From Buchnera aphidicola (Ceratovacuna keduensis) (GTDB lineage: Bacteria; Pseudomonadota; Gammaproteobacteria; Enterobacterales; Enterobacteriaceae): a DNA stretch of 64,000 bases. This document shows positions 36,226 through 46,269 of the stretch, piece after piece. Where the stretch lies: positions 62,001 through 126,000 of the forward strand of contig NZ_CP134994.1 in NCBI RefSeq assembly GCF_039372665.1. The letters are read 5' to 3'. The notes beneath the pieces were generated by a model, which saw nothing but the letters and a program-made list of their open reading frames with translations, ran no database searches and was not told the origin of the DNA. The translations under genes and the position numbers were made by a program. Positions within the stretch are counted from its first letter, which is position 1. Each line of letters begins with the position of its first letter.

Positions 36226-36579
36226 ATGACAAGAATAAAACGAGGTGTAATTGCTAGAGCTCGTCACAAAAAGGTTCTGAAAAAAGCTAAAGGATATTAT
36301 GGGGCCAGATCCAGAATATATAGAGTAGCCAATCAAGCTGTTATAAAAGCTTCTCAATATTCATATAGAGATAGACGTCAAAAAAAACGTCAGTTTAGAA
36401 AATTATGGATATCTAGGATAAATGCAGAAAGTAGATTATATAATTTGTCTTATAGTAATTTTTTATATGGATTAAAAATTTCTAATATTATTATTAATAG
36501 AAAAATTCTTTCAGAAATTGCTATTTATAATAAAAATTTATTTAAGAATTTAATTTTAGAAGTTAAAAAAAAAATATAA
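36226..36579 (+). CDS. rplT: 50S ribosomal protein L20
   Basis: L20 binds 23S rRNA early in assembly and, in E. coli, represses rpmI-rplT translation. The product has 117 residues (118 in E. coli) and begins [20 protein letters not shown], with [20 protein letters not shown] following. It is followed by a perfect hairpin at 36604-36646. Confidence 0.97.
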   Translation: MTRIKRGVIARARHKKVLKKAKGYYGARSRIYRVANQAVIKASQYSYRDRRQKKRQFRKLWISRINAESRLYNLSYSNFLYGLKISNIIINRKILSEIAIYNKNLFKNLILEVKKKI

Positions 36580-36603
36580 AATTTTTATTTTTTTTGATTT
36601 TTT

Positions 36604-36646
36604 AATATTAAAAAAGCTTCCATTAAAAGGAAGCTTTTTTAATATT
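36604..36646 (+). terminator. Strong hairpin between rplT and pheS
   Basis: A perfect 18-base inverted repeat (AATATTAAAAAAGCTTCC at 36604-36621, GGAAGCTTTTTTAATATT at 36629-36646) has a 7-base loop. The GC-containing tip followed by a T6 run resembles a rho-independent terminator. In E. coli pheST is controlled by an attenuator at this place, but no Phe-rich leader peptide is recognisable here. Confidence 0.8.
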
Positions 36647-36677
36647 AAAAATTTTTAAAACTTAGTTTTACAATAAC

Positions 36678-37667
36678 ATGAACATAAATAAAATTCATAT
36701 ATTTTTAAAATTAGTGATTATTATTATAAAAAATATAAATAGTTTTTATGAATTAAAAAAAATAAAAAAAAGAATTTTGGGTAAGAGTAGTTATTTATAT
36801 ATTAATATAAAAAAAATAAAATTTTTAAAAAAAGATAAAAAAATTATTTTTGGAAAATTAATAAATAGATCTATAAATATAATAAAAAAAAATATTTTTT
36901 TAAAAGAAAAATATATAAAAAATAAATTTATAAAAAAAAATAAAAAAAAAATATTTTTTGATGTTTCTTTACAAGGAAAAAAATCTTTAAAAGGATCTAT
37001 TCATCCAATAAGTAGTTCGATTAGTAAAATAGAAAATTTTTTTTATAATATTGGTTTTAATATAATAACTGGATATGAAATTGAAGATAAATATCATAAT
37101 TTTACTGCTTTAAATATACCTAAACATCATCCTTCTAGAAATTTACAGGATACTTTTTGGATAAATAAAAATATTTTGTTAAGAACTCAAACTTCAAATG
37201 TACAAATTCATATTATGAAAAATAAAAATTTGCCTATTAAAATTATTTCTATAGGTAAAGTGTACAGAAATGATAATGATATAAAACATACACCAATGTT
37301 TCATCAAATAGAAGGATTAATTATAAATAAAAAAATAAATTTTTCTAATTTAAAATGGATAATAAAAAATTTTTTAAAAAATTTTTTTAATAGTGATATT
37401 TCTATAAGATTTAGAAGTTCTTATTTTCCATTTACTGTACCTTCAGCAGAAGTAGACATTAAAGAAAAAAATGGAAAATGGCTTGAAATATTAGGATGTG
37501 GAATGGTTCATCCTAATGTATTAAAAAATATGAAAATTGATTATAAAAAATATATTGGATGTGCTTTTGGAATTGGTATAGAAAGATTAACAATGTTGAA
37601 ATATGGAATATTAGATTTAAGATATTTTTTTGAAAATAATTTAAGTTTTTTAAATAAATTTAAATAA
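36678..37667 (+). CDS. pheS: Phenylalanyl-tRNA synthetase alpha subunit
   Basis: PheS carries the catalytic site of the alpha2-beta2 enzyme. The product has 329 residues (327 in E. coli). The N-terminal 100 residues, a coiled coil in the family, are very Lys/Ile-rich and divergent. The catalytic part is clear: [49 protein letters not shown] motif 2 ([12 protein letters not shown]), [26 protein letters not shown] and [13 protein letters not shown] (motif 3). The alanine that sets the phenylalanine pocket (AFG) is kept. pheT starts 11 bases after its stop. Confidence 0.96.
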   Translation: MNINKIHIFLKLVIIIIKNINSFYELKKIKKRILGKSSYLYINIKKIKFLKKDKKIIFGKLINRSINIIKKNIFLKEKYIKNKFIKKNKKKIFFDVSLQGKKSLKGSIHPISSSISKIENFFYNIGFNIITGYEIEDKYHNFTALNIPKHHPSRNLQDTFWINKNILLRTQTSNVQIHIMKNKNLPIKIISIGKVYRNDNDIKHTPMFHQIEGLIINKKINFSNLKWIIKNFLKNFFNSDISIRFRSSYFPFTVPSAEVDIKEKNGKWLEILGCGMVHPNVLKNMKIDYKKYIGCAFGIGIERLTMLKYGILDLRYFFENNLSFLNKFK

Positions 37668-37678
37668 AAAGGTATAAT

Positions 37679-40072
37679 ATGAAGATTAGTAAAAACTGGA
37701 TAATGGAATGGATAAATTTTCCAATAAATTTTGAAAAAGTTTGTAAAAATTTAACTAAAATAGGTATAGAAGTAGAAAAATATAATAAAATATGCATGAA
37801 TTATGATAATTTAATGGTTGGTAAAATAATTTTAAAAAAAGAAATTTTTTTAGATAAAAAAAAATTTTTTATATATTCTATAAAAATAAAAAAAAATATT
37901 GTTATAAAATCATTTTCTTTATTTAATTGTAAAATTAAAAGTAAAATTATTGTTTCAACTTCTAAAAATCAATTTTCTCAAATAGTATATTCTTCTTTGT
38001 TAAAATATCATCATTATAATTCTAAATTTTTTATTTGTTCTCCTTTTTCTATAGGTATTTCAAATATAAAAAATATTCCAGTAAAACTACCTAGTTGTTT
38101 TGATTTAAATGAAAATATTTTAAAAAAAATAAAAATTTTTGATAATATATTTAAATTTAATATTCCTTATAATAGATTAAAAGAATTAAATATAATTGGA
38201 ATTTGTAGAGAAATATATGCTATTTATAATATAAATTTTAATTATTTTAAAAACAATTTAATAGAAAAAAAATATAATAAACATTATATAAAAGTTTTAA
38301 TAGAAAAAAAAATAAATAATTATTGTTATTTAGGAAGAAAATTAATTAAATTAAATATGAACATTAAAACTCCATTATGGATTTCTAAAAGACTAAAAAT
38401 ATCTAATATAAAAAGTCAAAATGTATTATATGATATTATAAATTATGTATATTTAGAAACTGGAGAACATTTTCATTTTTTTGAATTTAATGATTTTAAT
38501 AAAAAAATTTTTATAAAAGTTTTAAAATGTTCCAAGGAAATCAATGTATTTAAAAAAAAAATTTTTTTAAAAAAAAATAGTATAGTATTATGCAATAAAA
38601 AAAAAATATTAGTTTTTGGAAATAATTTTAATATTGAAAAATATGGTTATATTAAAAATTATGCAAACATATTTTTAGGTTCTTTATTTTTAAAAAAAAA
38701 TATTTTTACAAATAATAAAAAAATTGATTTTAATAATAGAAAAATAAATTATTTTTATCATAGTAGTAATATTGATTCTCAACTTTTTGCATTAAAATAT
38801 ATTACAAAAATAATTTTAATGGTTTGTGGTGGTTATTCTAAAAAAATAGTTAATTTTAATGATTTAAAAAAAAATAATAAAAAAAATATTTTTTTATATA
38901 ATAAAAATATAAGTAGAATTATTGGATGTTCATTAAAAAATGATATAATAGAAAATATATTAAAAAAATTAAATTATACATTTTTGAAATATAAAAATAA
39001 ATTTGAAGTTTTTGTACCAAGTTATAGAAATGATATATTAATTGAAGAAGATGTTATATCTGATATAATAAGATTTTATGGAATTGATAATATACCTTAT
39101 TCATCACCATGTGACAAATATAATATTACTTATAAAAATTATAATAAAAATAATTTTTTTAAAGAAATAAAGTTTTTTTTAATATCTAAAGGTTATAGTG
39201 AAGTTATAAATTATAGTTTTATAAATTTTAATAATCAGAAATTATTTTCTAATATTTCAAATTATATAGATGTAAAAAATCCAATTTCTAAAAATATGTC
39301 TGTTATGAGATCTTCTTTGTTTCCAGGTTTATTAGAAAATTTTGTATATAATATAAATAGACAAAATAATTTTATTAAAATTTTTGAATTAGGATTATGT
39401 TACTTTAAAAATAAAAAAAAATATTTAGGAATTGATCAGAAAAAATTTTTATCTTGTTTAATTTATAAAAATTCTAATTGTGAAAATTTTAATTCAACAA
39501 ATAAAGAACTAGATTTTTATGATTTAAAAGGTGATTTAGAATATATTTTTGAAATTTTTAGATTAAATAATAATATAAAATATATAAGTAAAAATTTTAT
39601 AGGTTTTGATAAAAAAATTAGTTCTGCTATATTTTTAAATAAAAAATATATTGGAAAAATTGGAAAATTAGATAAAAATGTTTTAAAAAATTTTAATTTT
39701 AATAAAAATGTTGATTTATTTTTATTTGAAATTTGTATAGAAAATATTAGTAAAAAAGAAATTTCAAATATAGAAAAAATTTCAGAATATCCTAAAATTA
39801 ATAGAGATATTTCTATTATAGTTTTAGAAAATGTAAAATGTTATAATATAATAAATTTTTTTAAAAAAATATTTTTTAAAAATTTAATAGATATTTATAT
39901 TTTTGATATTTATACTGGAAAAAATATTTCTAGTAATAAAAAAAGTATTTCAATAAGATTAGTATTTCAAAGTTTAGAAAAAACTTTAAAAGAAATTAAT
40001 ATAGATAATTTTATAAAAGAAAAATTAAAAATTGTTAAAGAAAAATTTAATGCTACTATAAGAGAAAAATAA
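37679..40072 (+). CDS. pheT: Phenylalanyl-tRNA synthetase beta subunit with eroded editing site
   Basis: PheT completes the synthetase and normally hydrolyses Tyr-tRNA-Phe in its B3/B4 domain. The product has 797 residues (795 in E. coli). The N-terminal tRNA-binding region is divergent; the C-terminal anticodon-binding domain (EYPKINRDISIIVLENV onward) is clear, as are PSYRNDILIEEDVISDIIRF and NPISKNMSVMRSSLFPGLLE. In the editing domain the conserved glycine loop GGIFGG reads FGNNFN near residue 313, the ECAFF block is GSLFL near 334, and the TDASHRYERG signature has become an unrelated RKINYFYHSS around 354-363. One histidine (His266 in EHFHFFE) remains. Charging is probably intact; editing is doubtful. 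Confidence 0.94.
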   Translation: MKISKNWIMEWINFPINFEKVCKNLTKIGIEVEKYNKICMNYDNLMVGKIILKKEIFLDKKKFFIYSIKIKKNIVIKSFSLFNCKIKSKIIVSTSKNQFSQIVYSSLLKYHHYNSKFFICSPFSIGISNIKNIPVKLPSCFDLNENILKKIKIFDNIFKFNIPYNRLKELNIIGICREIYAIYNINFNYFKNNLIEKKYNKHYIKVLIEKKINNYCYLGRKLIKLNMNIKTPLWISKRLKISNIKSQNVLYDIINYVYLETGEHFHFFEFNDFNKKIFIKVLKCSKEINVFKKKIFLKKNSIVLCNKKKILVFGNNFNIEKYGYIKNYANIFLGSLFLKKNIFTNNKKIDFNNRKINYFYHSSNIDSQLFALKYITKIILMVCGGYSKKIVNFNDLKKNNKKNIFLYNKNISRIIGCSLKNDIIENILKKLNYTFLKYKNKFEVFVPSYRNDILIEEDVISDIIRFYGIDNIPYSSPCDKYNITYKNYNKNNFFKEIKFFLISKGYSEVINYSFINFNNQKLFSNISNYIDVKNPISKNMSVMRSSLFPGLLENFVYNINRQNNFIKIFELGLCYFKNKKKYLGIDQKKFLSCLIYKNSNCENFNSTNKELDFYDLKGDLEYIFEIFRLNNNIKYISKNFIGFDKKISSAIFLNKKYIGKIGKLDKNVLKNFNFNKNVDLFLFEICIENISKKEISNIEKISEYPKINRDISIIVLENVKCYNIINFFKKIFFKNLIDIYIFDIYTGKNISSNKKSISIRLVFQSLEKTLKEINIDNFIKEKLKIVKEKFNATIREK

Positions 40073-40097
40073 ATAATATATTTTTCTAAAAATTATA

Positions 40098-40120
40098 TGT
40101 TGTTAATAAAATTAACAACA
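40098..40120. terminator. Terminator between convergent pheT and glyS
   Basis: A perfect 9-base repeat TGTTGTTAA (40098-40106) and TTAACAACA (40112-40120) surrounds a 5-base loop and is followed on the plus strand by six T residues. It lies 26 bases after pheT and 16 bases before the glyS stop, so it probably serves pheT. Confidence 0.75.
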
Positions 40121-40135
40121 TTTTTTATTACATTT

Positions 40136-42067
40136 TTAATTTAAAATATATTTTAATTTTATTATTTTATTAAATTGTTTATTTATTTCTTTGAGAATTA
40201 ATATTCTGTTTATTCTTATTTGTTTATTTTTATCATTTATAAAAATTTTTTTAAACAATACATTAGTAATTTTACATATTATATTAATATAATAAAATAT
40301 ATTTTTATATTTTAATTTTTTTATCATTTTTATTATATTTTTTTTAAATATTTTTAATATAAAATATAATTTTTTTTCTATATTGTTGTTAATTATTTTT
40401 TCTTTTATTTTTTTATTTTTAACATTTTTTTTATTTTTGGTTATATTTTTTATTCTTTTACATGTATTTTTTAAAATTTCTATATTTTTATAATTAGATA
40501 TTTGTAATGTATTTCTATATATTATTATAGGTATTATTTTATATGTATTTATAGAAGACATTATAAAACATTTTTTAAAATTATATTTTTTAATTAATAA
40601 TGATAATATTCTTTTTTTAAAATATTTTATTATTTTATTTTTTAATGTTTTTTCAATTTTATTTTTTAAATATAAATATATAGAAATTTTTATTAATTTA
40701 ATTAAATCAATTTTTAATTTTTTTTCTAATAAAATTCTTATTATTCCTATTGATTTTTTTCTGATATAAAAAGGATCATTTTTACTATTTGGTTTTTCTC
40801 CAGAAATAAATAAACCTACTATAGTATCTATTTTTTCAGAAATTGATATAGTGCACGAGATTTTATTTTTTGGTATTTTAGAATTATAAAATAAAGGATA
40901 ATATTGTTCTTTTATAGAATATGCTATTTTTTTTTTTTCTTTTTCTCTAATTGCATACTTCATTCCTATATATCCTTGCATTTCTGGAAATTCAAACACC
41001 ATATTTGTCAATAAATCACACTGAGATAATAAAGATGCTCTTATAACATCTTTTTTGTTTATTTTAATTTTTTTAGATATCCAAGATGATATTTTTTTTA
41101 TTCTAATTGTTTTTTCAAAAAATGTTCCTAATTTTTTATGAAAAATATGTTTTTTTAATTTATTTAAATTTTCTATTAATTTTTTTTTATAATCTAATTT
41201 TAAGAAAAAAATTATATCTTGTAATTTTTCATTAATAATATTTTCATTATCTAATATTATTCTATAAGAGTTTTTTTTAGATATATTAGATATTATTACA
41301 AAATGTTTTGTAATATTATTTGATTTAGAATATATAATTAAGCATTTTTGTGTATTTTCTACAACATGTTTTATTAGTTTTTTATATATATTTAAAAATT
41401 TGCTTTTAAATTTTCCAATATATATTTTTGGCCATTCTATCATATAGTTTATTTCTTCTAAAAATTTTTTTTTAATTATTAGTTTTCCATTAATTTTTTT
41501 TATTTTTTTTTTAATTTCTTTTAATATTTTCTTTTTTCTTTCTAAAAAATCTATTATAACTTTTCCTTCTTTTTTAATTTTTTTTTTATAATTAGATACA
41601 TTTTTTATATATATTTTTTTATTATTTTTTATAAAAAAATTTCCTAATGTATAATTTTTAGATTTAATATTTAATATTTTTAAATTAATTTTTTTATTTT
41701 TTAACATACATAATATATTTCTAATTGGTCTTATAAACTTTATTTTTGTATTATTCCAATGCATAACTTTTTTAAAATTAATTTTTTTTATAGAATTAAG
41801 TATTATTGTTTTTATATCTTCTTTTATTTTTACTAATATTTTTTTTTTGTTTTTTTTTAATTTATTTATTATTATTTTTTTATATTTTATTTTATTGATT
41901 TTTATTGATAATCTTCTACATGTTGCATACCATATTATTTTATTATATTTTATAAACTTTTTTTCACATTCATTAATTACATTTCTATAAAAAGATTTTA
42001 TAATTGTCATTATATTTTTAGGTGGTAATTCTTCAGTTATTATTTCTATCAAAAAGTCTTTTTTCAA
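40136..42067 (-). CDS. glyS: Glycyl-tRNA synthetase beta subunit
   Basis: GlyS is the tRNA-binding beta subunit of the alpha2-beta2 bacterial glycyl-tRNA synthetase. The product has 643 residues against 689 in E. coli, and is very lysine-rich. Conserved islands are FLIEIITEELPPKNI at the N terminus, NYMIEWPKIYIGKFKSKFL, KLGTFFEKTIRIKKISSWIS, LLSQCDLLTNMVFEFPEMQG (matching E. coli closely) and NDPFYIRKKSIGIIRILLEK. The C terminus keeps QIRINRILILKEI. Shortening is spread over loops rather than at one end. It follows glyQ by 17 bases. Confidence 0.93.
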   Translation of the reverse strand: MKKDFLIEIITEELPPKNIMTIIKSFYRNVINECEKKFIKYNKIIWYATCRRLSIKINKIKYKKIIINKLKKNKKKILVKIKEDIKTIILNSIKKINFKKVMHWNNTKIKFIRPIRNILCMLKNKKINLKILNIKSKNYTLGNFFIKNNKKIYIKNVSNYKKKIKKEGKVIIDFLERKKKILKEIKKKIKKINGKLIIKKKFLEEINYMIEWPKIYIGKFKSKFLNIYKKLIKHVVENTQKCLIIYSKSNNITKHFVIISNISKKNSYRIILDNENIINEKLQDIIFFLKLDYKKKLIENLNKLKKHIFHKKLGTFFEKTIRIKKISSWISKKIKINKKDVIRASLLSQCDLLTNMVFEFPEMQGYIGMKYAIREKEKKKIAYSIKEQYYPLFYNSKIPKNKISCTISISEKIDTIVGLFISGEKPNSKNDPFYIRKKSIGIIRILLEKKLKIDLIKLIKISIYLYLKNKIEKTLKNKIIKYFKKRILSLLIKKYNFKKCFIMSSINTYKIIPIIIYRNTLQISNYKNIEILKNTCKRIKNITKNKKNVKNKKIKEKIINNNIEKKLYFILKIFKKNIIKMIKKLKYKNIFYYINIICKITNVLFKKIFINDKNKQIRINRILILKEINKQFNKIIKLKYILN

Positions 42068-42084
42068 TTTTTTATTTCCTATTT

Positions 42085-42981
42085 TTATTTTTTTTTATAA
42101 TTTATATTATTTTTTATACAATATTTAATTGCAATTAATTTTGACAAATTTCTTATTTTATATATATAATTTTGTCTTTCTATAATAGAAAAATGTTTTC
42201 TTGATTCTAATAAATTAAACTGATGTATAGATAATAATAAATGTTCATAAGAAGGAAATATTAATGGATTTTTTAATAAAATTAATCTTTTAGATTCTTT
42301 TATGTTTTTTTTAAAAAAATTTAATATTTCCTTAATATTAGATTTTTTAAGATTATACAAACTTTGCTCTATTTCATTATATAAGAATATTTCTTTATAT
42401 TTTATTTTTTCATTTAACTTTTCATTCCATATTAATTCATATATGTTATTTTTGTTTTGTATATGCATAGCTATTCTTTCTAATCCATATGTTATTTCTA
42501 CAGTGGATGGATTACATTCTAAATTTGCCATTTTTTGAAAATATGTAAATTGTGTAACTTCCATACCATTTACTCTTACTTCCCATCCTACCCCAGAGGC
42601 TCCTATTGTTTTATTTTCCCAATTATCTTCTATAAACTTTATATCTTGAATTTTAGGATTTATATTTAGAGCTTTTAATGAATTTATATATTTTTTTTGT
42701 ATATCTTTTGGAGGTGGGTTAATTACAACTTGTATTTGATAATAATGTTGTAATCTACTATTACTTTTTCCATTTCTACTATCTGAAGGTCTTCTGCATG
42801 CTTGTAAATATATTCTAGAAAATTTTTTTGATGATATAGAATTAAAAAAAGTTTCTTTATGAAATGTTCCAGCTCCAATAGGAATATCTAATGATGGAAC
42901 AATAGTACATCCATTTTTTTCCCAAAAATGTTCTATAATTTGTATTATTTTTTGTAAACAAAAAATTTTTTCTTTTTTCAT
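42085..42981 (-). CDS. glyQ: Glycyl-tRNA synthetase alpha subunit
   Basis: GlyQ is the catalytic alpha subunit. The product has 298 residues (303 in E. coli). Signatures include IQIIEHFWEKNGCTIVPSLD, IPIGAGTFHKETFF, YLQACRRPSDSRNGKSNSRL, HYYQIQVVINPPP, GWEVRVNGMEVTQFTYFQ and EITYGLERIAMHIQ. It heads the minus-strand glyQ-glyS pair, divergent from nfo. Confidence 0.97.
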   Translation of the reverse strand: MKKEKIFCLQKIIQIIEHFWEKNGCTIVPSLDIPIGAGTFHKETFFNSISSKKFSRIYLQACRRPSDSRNGKSNSRLQHYYQIQVVINPPPKDIQKKYINSLKALNINPKIQDIKFIEDNWENKTIGASGVGWEVRVNGMEVTQFTYFQKMANLECNPSTVEITYGLERIAMHIQNKNNIYELIWNEKLNEKIKYKEIFLYNEIEQSLYNLKKSNIKEILNFFKKNIKESKRLILLKNPLIFPSYEHLLLSIHQFNLLESRKHFSIIERQNYIYKIRNLSKLIAIKYCIKNNINYKKK

Positions 42982-43071
42982 ATTTTTATTTTTTTTTTAC
43001 ACATTTTTAAATATGTTAATATATTAATACTTTTTAATATATATTTTATTTTATATTTTTTATTTAATTTT

Positions 43072-43914
43072 ATGACTAAATATATTGGAGCTCATTTTAG
43101 TTGTTTAAATAGTTTAGATTCAGTTTTTTTAGAAGCTAATAAAATACATGCTAATGCAATATCATTTTTTATAAAAAATCCAAGAAAATGGTTTGAAAAA
43201 GAAATAGATAATACAGTAATAAAAAATTTTAAATATAATATGAAAAAATATAATTTTACATACAATCAAATATTACCTCATGCTAGTTATTTAATAAATT
43301 TATGTAATCCTAATAAAGAAAAAAATTATTTATCAAAAAAATCTTTTTTGTCAGAAATAGTAAGATGCAATAAATTAGGAATAAAATATATTAATGTTCA
43401 TCCTGGTAATTATATAGAAAAAAATAATATTAAAACATGTTTTAAAATTGCTTCTAATACAATTAATGAAATATTTTGCGAAACAGAAAATGTTTCTATA
43501 ATATTAGAAAATACTTCAGGTATGGGTACTAGTATAGGTTATAAATTTGAACATTTATATGAATTAATAAATTTAATTGATGATACTTCTAGAATTGGTG
43601 TTTGTATAGATACATGTCATTTATTTTCTTCTGGATATGATATAAGTAATATAGAAAGTATACAAGAAGTTTTTTTAGAATTTAATAAGTTAATAGGATT
43701 TAATTATTTGAAAGGAATTCATTTAAATGATTCTTTAGGATCTTTAGGAAGTAAAATTGATAGACATGAAAATTTAGGTTTTGGAAAAATAGGAAATGAT
43801 ATTTTTTCTTTTATAATAAAAAATAAAAAATTTGATAATATTCCAATTATATTAGAAACTAAGAGAAAAGATCTTTTAAAAGACGAAATATTGTTTTTGA
43901 AATCTTTTTTTTAA
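43072..43914 (+). CDS. nfo: Endonuclease IV (AP endonuclease)
   Basis: Nfo cuts DNA 5' to abasic sites in base-excision repair. The product has 280 residues (285 in E. coli). The trinuclear zinc ligands are all present: His in YIGAHFSC, HASY, HPGN, Glu in ILENTSG, Asp-His in CIDTCHLFSSGYD, His in GIHLNDS, DRHENLG, and the last Glu in IILETK. It is followed 16 bases later by rplY. Confidence 0.96.
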   Translation: MTKYIGAHFSCLNSLDSVFLEANKIHANAISFFIKNPRKWFEKEIDNTVIKNFKYNMKKYNFTYNQILPHASYLINLCNPNKEKNYLSKKSFLSEIVRCNKLGIKYINVHPGNYIEKNNIKTCFKIASNTINEIFCETENVSIILENTSGMGTSIGYKFEHLYELINLIDDTSRIGVCIDTCHLFSSGYDISNIESIQEVFLEFNKLIGFNYLKGIHLNDSLGSLGSKIDRHENLGFGKIGNDIFSFIIKNKKFDNIPIILETKRKDLLKDEILFLKSFF

Positions 43915-43930
43915 ATTTTGGATAAAAAAT

Positions 43931-44227
43931 ATGAAAATTATTATTAAAGCACATTATAGAAATAATTTAGGTACTAGAAATAGTAAAAGATTAAGAAAAC
44001 AAAATAAATATCCATGTATTTTATATTCAGTTAAAAAAAAATCTATACCAATTTATTTAAAAATTAATCAAATATTAAAATTAAAATTTTTAGAAGATAT
44101 TTATAAAAAAAATATTATAATTTATTTAAATAAAATAAAATATTTAGTAAAAATATTAGAAATTCAAAGACATGTTTTCAAAAATGAAATATTGCATATA
44201 GATTTTTTCTTATTGAAAATTTTATAA
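43931..44227 (+). CDS. rplY: 50S ribosomal protein L25
   Basis: L25 binds 5S rRNA. The product has 98 residues (94 in E. coli). The N-terminal RNA-binding block is visible in RNNLGTRNSKRLRKQNKYPC with ILYSVKKKSIPIYL after it, and the ending ILHIDFFLLKIL resembles E. coli L25. It lies 16 bases after nfo, on the same strand. Confidence 0.92.
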   Translation: MKIIIKAHYRNNLGTRNSKRLRKQNKYPCILYSVKKKSIPIYLKINQILKLKFLEDIYKKNIIIYLNKIKYLVKILEIQRHVFKNEILHIDFFLLKIL

Positions 44228-44269
44228 AATTTTTTTAATATTTTTATTTTTAATATTATTATTTTAATT

Positions 44270-44313
44270 GGCACGTATTAATTATTTGTATATAAATTTT
44301 TATTTTACGTGTC
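44270..44313 (+). terminator. Possible hairpin after rplY
   Basis: Arms GGCACGTA (44270-44277) and TACGTGTC (44306-44313) pair over 8 bases with one G-T and a 28-base AT-rich loop. It is the only GC-containing pairing in the 249-base gap before rsmA. No strong T run follows, so the assignment is tentative. Confidence 0.4.
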
Positions 44314-44476
44314 ATTAATAAACATTATTTGATTTTTAAAATATTTTTTTATATTTTTTCAAATATTTTTATTACAATTAATATAATTTTATTGAAAAAT
44401 ATTAATTTTAATTTTATAAAAAATAATATTGTTTAATATTTTTTTGTATTTTTTAATTATTGCGAGAATTTTTTTT

Positions 44477-45295
44477 ATGAATATATATTTGAAAAAAAAA
44501 ATTAAATTAAAAAAATCTCTTGGACAAAATTTTTTAGTAGATATGAAAATAATTGAAAAAATTTTAAAATATATTTGTCCAAAAAAAAATAATAATTTTT
44601 TTGAAATAGGAGCTGGATCTGGATCTTTAACAAAAGTTTTATATATTTATGTAAAAAAATTGTTAGTTATAGAAATTGATAATTATTTATTTAAATTTTT
44701 AAAAAATTATTTTTTTAAAAAAAATGTTAATATTTTTAATGAAGATATATTAAAATTTAATTTTAAAAAAAAATTAAAAAATTATTTTCCTATAAGAATA
44801 ATTGGTAATTTACCTTATAATATTTCTATTAACATAATATTTTATTGTATAAAATTTTTAAAAAAAATAGAAGATATTCATTTTATGCTTCAATATGAAG
44901 TAGCTAAAAAAATTTCAGCTAAAGTTGGTAGCAAATTTTATGGAAAATTAAGTATATTTTTACAATATTATTTTAAAATAAAAATTCTTTTTAAAATAGG
45001 TCCTAAATCTTTTTATCCTTCACCTAAAGTAAATTCATGTTTTGTAAAGTTGTTTCCTACAAATAAATTTTTTGATGATGAAATTAATATGAAACATTTT
45101 AAATATATAGTTTCAACTGCATTTTCTAAAAGAAGAAAAATTTTAAAAAATAGTTTATCAAAAATATTTAATAAAAATATTTTTTTTAAATTAAATATTA
45201 ATTCATCATTAAGAGCTCAAAATATAACTATAATAGAATATTGTAAATTAACAAAATATTTTTCTAAAAATATTTTTAAAAATTTTATGTACTAA
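44477..45295 (+). CDS. rsmA: 16S rRNA dimethyladenosine transferase RsmA (KsgA)
   Basis: RsmA dimethylates A1518 and A1519 of 16S rRNA, a checkpoint in 30S assembly. The product has 272 residues (273 in E. coli) from the ATG at 44477; a longer frame from 44429 adds only hydrophobic residues. Motifs are LKKSLGQNFLVDMK at the N terminus, the SAM-binding FFEIGAGSGSLTKVL, the catalytic NLPYNIS and LQYEVAKKISAK, then FYPSPKVNSCFV. apaG, which lies between ksgA and apaH in E. coli, is missing. Confidence 0.95.
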   Translation: MNIYLKKKIKLKKSLGQNFLVDMKIIEKILKYICPKKNNNFFEIGAGSGSLTKVLYIYVKKLLVIEIDNYLFKFLKNYFFKKNVNIFNEDILKFNFKKKLKNYFPIRIIGNLPYNISINIIFYCIKFLKKIEDIHFMLQYEVAKKISAKVGSKFYGKLSIFLQYYFKIKILFKIGPKSFYPSPKVNSCFVKLFPTNKFFDDEINMKHFKYIVSTAFSKRRKILKNSLSKIFNKNIFFKLNINSSLRAQNITIIEYCKLTKYFSKNIFKNFMY

Positions 45296-45350
45296 CTAAG
45301 TTTTAATTGTTATAATTATAAATATGTTTTTTTAATTTTCTATAAAAATA

Positions 45351-46178
45351 ATGAGTACTTATTTTGTTGGTGATATACATGGATGTTTTAAACAATTAAA
45401 AAATTTATTGAATAAAGTTTCATTTAATTTTAAAAAAGATACTTTGTGGGTAACTGGAGATTTAGTTTCTAAAGGTCCTAATTCAATAGAAGTATTAAAT
45501 TTTTTATATAGTAATAAAAAATCTATAAAAATAGTTTTAGGTAATCATGATTTAAATTTAATAAGATTGTATTTTGAAAACATATTATTTCCAGATAAAA
45601 ATAATAATTTTAAAAATAGTGATTATAATTTTAAAAGTTTAAGATGTATAATAGATTGGTTAAGAAAACAACCAATATTTAGAGTAAATTTAAAAAAAAA
45701 ATTTGTCATTTCTCATTCTGGAATTCCTCCAAAATGGGGAATAAATTTGTCAAAACATTATTCTAATTTAATAAAAAAAATATTGAGTAGCAATAATTAT
45801 AAAAAAATTTTTTATATTTTAAATATGATGTTTGTAAACAATTGTAAATGGAATAATTGTTTAGAAAATAAAAATAATATAAAATTTGCTATTAACGGTT
45901 TTACTAGAATGAGATATTGTGTAAAAAAAACTTATGACTTAGATTTAGAATACAAAAATTTTCCTCCTGAAAATTATAAAAAAAATTTAATTCCATGGTT
46001 TTTAACTAAAAATAAAATACCAAAAAAATTTAGTATAATTTTTGGACATTGGTCATCTTTAAATGGAGAAGGAGTTCCAAAAAATTTTTATGCAATGGAC
46101 ACTGGTTGTTGTAAAGGAAATAAATTGACTATGTTAAGATGGGAAGACAAAAAAAAATTTTATGAATCATTTTATTAA
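45351..46178 (+). CDS. apaH: Diadenosine tetraphosphatase ApaH
   Basis: ApaH hydrolyses Ap4A and decaps Np4-capped RNA in E. coli. The product has 275 residues (280 in E. coli). The phosphoesterase motifs are in order: VGDIHGCFKQL, VTGDLVSKGPNSIEVL, VLGNHDLN, SHSGIPPKW and IIFGHWSSLNGEG. It lies 55 bases after rsmA, retaining the ksgA-apaH neighbourhood. Confidence 0.96.
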   Translation: MSTYFVGDIHGCFKQLKNLLNKVSFNFKKDTLWVTGDLVSKGPNSIEVLNFLYSNKKSIKIVLGNHDLNLIRLYFENILFPDKNNNFKNSDYNFKSLRCIIDWLRKQPIFRVNLKKKFVISHSGIPPKWGINLSKHYSNLIKKILSSNNYKKIFYILNMMFVNNCKWNNCLENKNNIKFAINGFTRMRYCVKKTYDLDLEYKNFPPENYKKNLIPWFLTKNKIPKKFSIIFGHWSSLNGEGVPKNFYAMDTGCCKGNKLTMLRWEDKKKFYESFY

Positions 46179-46207
46179 TTTTATATATTTTTTTTAATAT
46201 AATTTTT

Positions 46208-46258
46208 AAAACACAAAAGTTTTTTATTATTTTTTTAAACAAAAAAATTTTGTGTTTT
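46208..46258. terminator. Bidirectional terminator between apaH and carB
   Basis: A perfect 11-base repeat (AAAACACAAAA at 46208-46218, TTTTGTGTTTT at 46248-46258) with a 29-base loop lies between the convergent apaH and carB stops. Confidence 0.65.
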
Positions 46259-46269
46259 TATAAAATATT

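Noticed and set aside
36604..36677. pheST attenuator with a leader peptide
   Set aside because: The hairpin is real, but no short frame with a ribosome-binding site and clustered Phe codons precedes it in a way distinguishable from background T runs.
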